In this document: piece by piece, positions 5,097 through 6,010 of the stretch
How positions within the stretch are numbered: the stretch's first letter is position 1
Layout of the letters: each line of letters opens with the position of its first letter
DNA from: Bdellovibrionales bacterium
GTDB lineage: Bacteria > Bdellovibrionota > Bdellovibrionia > Bdellovibrionales > JAMPXM01
Direction of reading: 5' to 3'
Length of the DNA: 6,010 bases
Assembly: GCA_005793615.1 (NCBI GenBank)
Contig: SXRI01000399.1
Span: 1 to 6,010 of the forward strand
Notes under the pieces: model-generated
Seen by the model: the letters and a program-made list of their open reading frames with translations, nothing else
Told to the model about the DNA's origin: nothing
The model's database searches: none
Made by a program: the position numbers and the translations under genes

Positions 5097-6010
5097 TCGG
5101 CTTTTGCGGCTTCTGTAGGTGGCGGGTCTTGGGCGAGTGTTACGCTGAGCTTCTCTGCGAGTTCGCTTTCACTGGGCTTGATCGTGAATTCAAACTTAGC
5201 GGGGTCTGAGCTAACACGTTGAGGTGCTTCGGCGATCACTTCGAATCGATAGTTCCCGGCCACGAGCTTTTCAAAGGCGAGTTTCAAGTCTTTTGCATCC
5301 TTGATTTCGCGATGTATCCGCCATTCGGTTTCGTCCAAAAATTTAGTTTCCAAGCGCACTCGATATGTTTTTGCATCGGGCGAGAGCTGCCATTGAAGTC
5401 CAGTCACATCAGAGCGACTGATTTTGGTATCAATTACCGGCGTCAACAATTGTTTGCCGAGAAGCGTGAATTTAAAGGGCGTGGGTTTGGTATCGTAGCG
5501 TACTGATTTTTCGTCTTCGATGGTAACGCTCCAGAAGAAGGCATGTCCGGTGGAGAGTTTGAGAGTTTTGGTAGCGTTGGTGGTCACGAAATCCTGTCCT
5601 TTTTCTTCTCGCCCCTCTTCCCAGATTCGCAGGTGATAGTGGCGAACTCCGGGAATTGCCTGCCATACCAAAGTAACATCGCGCCTTTTTTCTTTGGGCT
5701 CGGGAATAACTTCTAGATCCTTGGGCTCGAGAAGGGTAACGACTTTTGGAGCGACGTCGATTTCGGTCGATTCACTCCAGGCGCCAAAATAACCGGTAGC
5801 TTTTTCTTTGGAGCGAATTTGCATCATATAGGTGCCAGAGGGGATCTTCTGACTGATTTTGCTCTCTTCAGTCGGGAAGATCAGGGCCTCGCCACCTTGC
5901 TTGGGGGTCAGCTTAAGTTGATAACCATCGGCCTCGTCGACGCTCTCCCACTCAAGATCAAGTGTGGACATGGGGGCCTCAGCAACGGGTTTTGTCTCTA
6001 CCTTTGTCGG
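5093..6010 (-). CDS. C-terminal part of a protein with three fibronectin-III-like repeats; start lies outside the window
   Basis: The frame is open to the right edge: 13 codons precede the ATG at 5971 with no stop, and that ATG has no Shine-Dalgarno (GAGGCCCCC precedes it), so it is probably internal. Counting from that Met, three ~90-residue repeats appear at 2-74, 82-171 and 176-265. Each carries the fibronectin-III hallmark of a strand Trp followed nine residues later by a strand Tyr: W8/Y17, W103/Y112, W194/Y203. Each is followed later by a GTY, GHAFFW or GNYRFEV strand. Pro/Glu/Lys-rich linkers separate repeats 1 and 2, and the chain ends in a low-complexity tail (QDPPPTEAAKAD). The residues before repeat 1 (PTKVETKPVAEAP) look like another linker. 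Such repeats usually serve extracellular or periplasmic binding or scaffolding. An N-terminal FecR-like or export domain is possible but not visible. Family (repeat type) fairly sure; function unknown. Confidence 0.8.
   Translation of the reverse strand, partial: PTKVETKPVAEAPMSTLDLEWESVDEADGYQLKLTPKQGGEALIFPTEESKISQKIPSGTYMMQIRSKEKATGYFGAWSESTEIDVAPKVVTLLEPKDLEVIPEPKEKRRDVTLVWQAIPGVRHYHLRIWEEGREEKGQDFVTTNATKTLKLSTGHAFFWSVTIEDEKSVRYDTKPTPFKFTLLGKQLLTPVIDTKISRSDVTGLQWQLSPDAKTYRVRLETKFLDETEWRIHREIKDAKDLKLAFEKLVAGNYRFEVIAEAPQRVSSDPAKFEFTIKPSESELAEKLSVTLAQDPPPTEAAKAD

Noticed and set aside
5969..5971. ATG at 5971 as the true start of the repeat-protein gene
   Set aside because: There is no Shine-Dalgarno before it, the frame stays open to the window edge, and the preceding residues look like another inter-repeat linker.

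Overview
The window looks like ordinary chromosomal DNA from a Gram-negative bacterium. It is densely coded, roughly half G+C by eye, and uses several GTG starts. The Gram-negative call rests on a predicted outer-membrane beta-barrel protein with a signal peptide and a C-terminal Phe, and on a Prc/Tsp-like processing protease. The NrdR, NusB and PPDK-regulator sequences, together with a fibronectin-III-like repeat protein, would suit a deltaproteobacterium-like or Bdellovibrio-like lineage. That assignment is inference from family resemblance only. There are no RNA genes, insertion sequences, CRISPR arrays or phage genes.

Layout: (1) 1-623 (+) is the C-terminal end of an S41 tail-specific protease whose start lies left of the window. 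(2) 620-2655 (-) is a two-gene unit, an outer-membrane beta-barrel protein followed by an RsmB-type 16S rRNA m5C methyltransferase. It converges on the protease gene so tightly that both stop codons share one CTAG. (3) 2656-2822 is a divergent 167-nt control region. It carries a good sigma-70-like promoter for the rightward genes, a perfect 7+7 inverted repeat over its -35 box, and small direct repeats. (4) 2823-5096 (+) is a compact four-gene operon: nrdR, nusB, an unrecognised 158-residue protein, and a DUF299 kinase/pyrophosphorylase that resembles the pyruvate,phosphate dikinase regulator. (5) 5093-6010 (-) is the C-terminal part of a protein with at least three fibronectin-III-like repeats. 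It converges on the fourth operon gene with another 4-nt stop overlap and runs off the right edge.

The rightward operon groups nucleotide-sensing and growth functions: NrdR represses ribonucleotide reductase in response to ATP/dATP, NusB serves rRNA transcription antitermination, and the DUF299 enzyme switches a pyruvate/PEP-interconverting enzyme using ADP and phosphate. The leftward unit pairs an envelope protein with a ribosome-modifying enzyme. I did not find a clearly new biological system. The most interesting unexplained items are the unknown protein wedged with coupled spacing between nusB and the DUF299 gene, the palindrome over the nrdR promoter, and the two stop-overlapping convergent gene pairs, one of which seems to have its terminator inside the opposing gene.
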